NCBI GenBank assembly: GCA_017517985.1
Contig: JAFWWX010000453.1
Coordinates: 1 to 6,025, forward strand
Source of the DNA: Clostridia bacterium
GTDB lineage: Bacteria > Bacillota_A > Clostridia > Oscillospirales > CAG-382
DNA length: 6,025 nt
Reading direction: 5' to 3'
Shown: one piece after another, positions 4,822 through 6,025 of the stretch
Numbering within the stretch: the first letter of the stretch is position 1
Layout of the letters: the number at the start of each line of letters is the position of its first letter
Notes under the pieces: generated by a model
Seen by the model: the letters and a program-made list of their open reading frames with translations, nothing else
Database searches by the model: none
What the model was told of the DNA's origin: nothing
Translations under genes and position numbers: made by a program

Positions 4822-6025
4822 TACCATAACCTCCACTTCTTCTTTTTAGATTCCTCGGGCAGAATATTCCTGTCAAGGGTTAATCGTAATACGGTATCAG
4901 GTAAAACCTCAAGAGCAAACTTCCTTTTGCCGAGAGCTACAGCACATTTTACTACATCCTCGGGATTAAGGGACGGTGCGGCATTTCTTGTTCTTATGGG
5001 AAACATAATATGCTTGCAGTTGGAGATAATCTGATTTTTAGCATCAGCGGTATGCTTTATGCCTGAAACCATAGCCTTCATCTGAGTGGTGTCTCCCTTT
5101 TGCGAAAGATAGTTTTTCTTCAGACTTCTGTTGCGGTGCATATCATCGAAATCGCTGATAACATCACCAAGCATACGGTAGCCTCCGCATCTGAAATCAC
5201 AGAAAAGGCGGACAATGTTTGCATCCCATGTGCAGTCTGTAATTTCATAAAACTTCTTCACTCTTTCTTCGGGCGGTGTGAACTGCCAATCTCCTGCAAT
5301 GAGTTGTTGTCTTGCCAAACGCACCTGATAACTGCTCATTTTATCAAAGGCAGTATAAATCTCATCAACAGAAAATTCCTTTTCCTGTCCCCGTGACATA
5401 AGAATACGGTAAACATCATTTTGCCGCTTCATATCCTTTTCGGTATGAGTCAAAAAGCGTATTCTTTTAAGTGCAGTTTCATAGTCGGATATCAGAGCTT
5501 TAACTCTTTCAAGAGTGGTACCGTCAAGACTTTCTTTCCAATCGGGTTCAGAAGCAAAGGTAAAAAGCTCACTGTCTTTTGCAGGTTTATCGGTTGCCTT
5601 TTCCGTTTCCATAGCCATACTGTAAGCATAATAGGGCTGCTTTTCAAGATTTGATGTAATAAAGTCCCAATTAGTGCAACCAAAATATTTTGCCAGCTTC
5701 TGTGATTTTGTAGGCTCATACCATTCTGCAGTATCACCTTGGTCAAAAATATCCTTGTATTTAAGGAAGCGGCTTCTTTTAATATTCCTTGCTTCAAGGT
5801 AGGCTGATAAATCAGGCTTGATACCGCTTTTGGCTGAGTCTATTTCAAGACCTGTAAGAATTGCAAGAGTTTCAACCTCTTCAAGAACGGCTTTTCTTTC
5901 TTCGTCGGTAATGCTTTCGTCGTAAGCGATAACACCTCTGCTGAGAGCCGCATTACTTATCTGACCCACACGGGAAGAGAAGGTAGCTTTCACTGTAGCA
6001 AATCTTGCCTCCCAATCATTTGCAT
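4821..6025 (-). CDS. Unidentified protein, C-terminal 400 residues (5' partial)
   Basis: The frame is open to the right edge, giving 400 complete codons and a TAA at 4823-4821. A GTG at 5993 could start a 390-residue protein, but the only purine-rich site (GGGAGG, 6015-6010) is too far from it. The frame beyond it (ANDWEARFAT) also looks like normal coding sequence, so I call the gene truncated. Counting from the first full codon, the protein is largely helical and charged. It has an acidic helix EERKAVLEEVETLAIL (41-56), a basic patch EARNIKRSRFLKYK (77-90), and a long helical stretch at about 170-260. A Cys/Arg-containing segment with FCDFRCGGYRMLGD (274-287) follows, and the tail is very basic (KKKKWRLW, 393-400). 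The basic patches would suit nucleic-acid or acidic-partner binding, but no known domain or catalytic motif is evident. It is coupled to the downstream 279-residue gene by the TAATG overlap. Confidence 0.8.
   Translation of the reverse strand, partial: ANDWEARFATVKATFSSRVGQISNAALSRGVIAYDESITDEERKAVLEEVETLAILTGLEIDSAKSGIKPDLSAYLEARNIKRSRFLKYKDIFDQGDTAEWYEPTKSQKLAKYFGCTNWDFITSNLEKQPYYAYSMAMETEKATDKPAKDSELFTFASEPDWKESLDGTTLERVKALISDYETALKRIRFLTHTEKDMKRQNDVYRILMSRGQEKEFSVDEIYTAFDKMSSYQVRLARQQLIAGDWQFTPPEERVKKFYEITDCTWDANIVRLFCDFRCGGYRMLGDVISDFDDMHRNRSLKKNYLSQKGDTTQMKAMVSGIKHTADAKNQIISNCKHIMFPIRTRNAAPSLNPEDVVKCAVALGKRKFALEVLPDTVLRLTLDRNILPEESKKKKWRLW
4830..4834 (-). promoter_or_regulatory. Ribosome binding site inside the end of the upstream gene
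   Basis: GGAGG on the - strand lies within the Trp-Arg codons near the end of the upstream gene, 8 nt before the ATG at 4821. It decides the start of the 279-residue gene against the earlier in-frame GTG (4836) and ATG (4827). Together with the TAATG overlap it indicates re-initiation by ribosomes finishing the upstream gene. Confidence 0.8.

Noticed and set aside
4822..4836. GTG at 4836 or ATG at 4827 as the start of the 279-residue protein
   Set aside because: The GGAGG at 4834-4830 lies within or directly against these starts, so it cannot serve them. It is well placed for the ATG at 4821.
5100..5797. Other open frames overlapping the right-hand gene on both strands
   Set aside because: They are shadows of the long - strand frame, with no ribosome binding sites and no recognisable protein features.
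1..6025. CRISPR array, tRNA, rRNA, riboswitch or intact transposase
   Set aside because: I found no regularly spaced repeats, cloverleaf-like segments, conserved RNA cores or transposase frames.

Overview
The window looks like chromosome from a low-GC Firmicute of class Clostridia, probably a gut Ruminococcus-like or related organism. The reasons are AT-rich DNA, strong AAAGGAG-type ribosome binding sites close to the starts, sigma-A-like promoter boxes, and two small families (DUF4177 and DUF6054) that I associate with Clostridia. No rRNA, tRNA, CRISPR array, intact insertion sequence or replication gene is visible. Most genes belong to uncharacterised families, so the value here is in gene boundaries, operon structure and a few odd sequence signals.

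Layout. (1) Positions 1-970, + strand: the 3' end of an unidentified gene, then a 168-residue membrane-anchored protein, closed by a good rho-independent terminator. (2) Positions 1017-3682, - strand: a four-gene operon read right to left. It starts from a clear promoter (3653-3682) and encodes a DUF4177 protein, a 505-residue unidentified protein, a 150-residue membrane-anchored or secreted protein, and a DUF6054 protein. It converges on the left-hand + strand pair. (3) Positions 3604-3981: an AT-rich intergenic stretch holding the operon promoter, several inverted repeats and a long hairpin directly preceded by an extended -10 box. (4) Positions 3982-6025, - strand: two unidentified genes coupled by a TAATG stop/start overlap. 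The upstream gene runs off the right edge.

The most notable observation is a 17-residue segment near the C-terminus of the 505-residue protein. It reads like the signature of the beta subunit of sodium-pumping decarboxylases (OadB/GcdB), including the Asp of GGADGPT, although the host protein has no visible membrane segments. The second is the tightly coupled pair at the right end, whose products I do not recognise and which may be the tail of a larger system outside the window. I do not see a system here that can be named with confidence.
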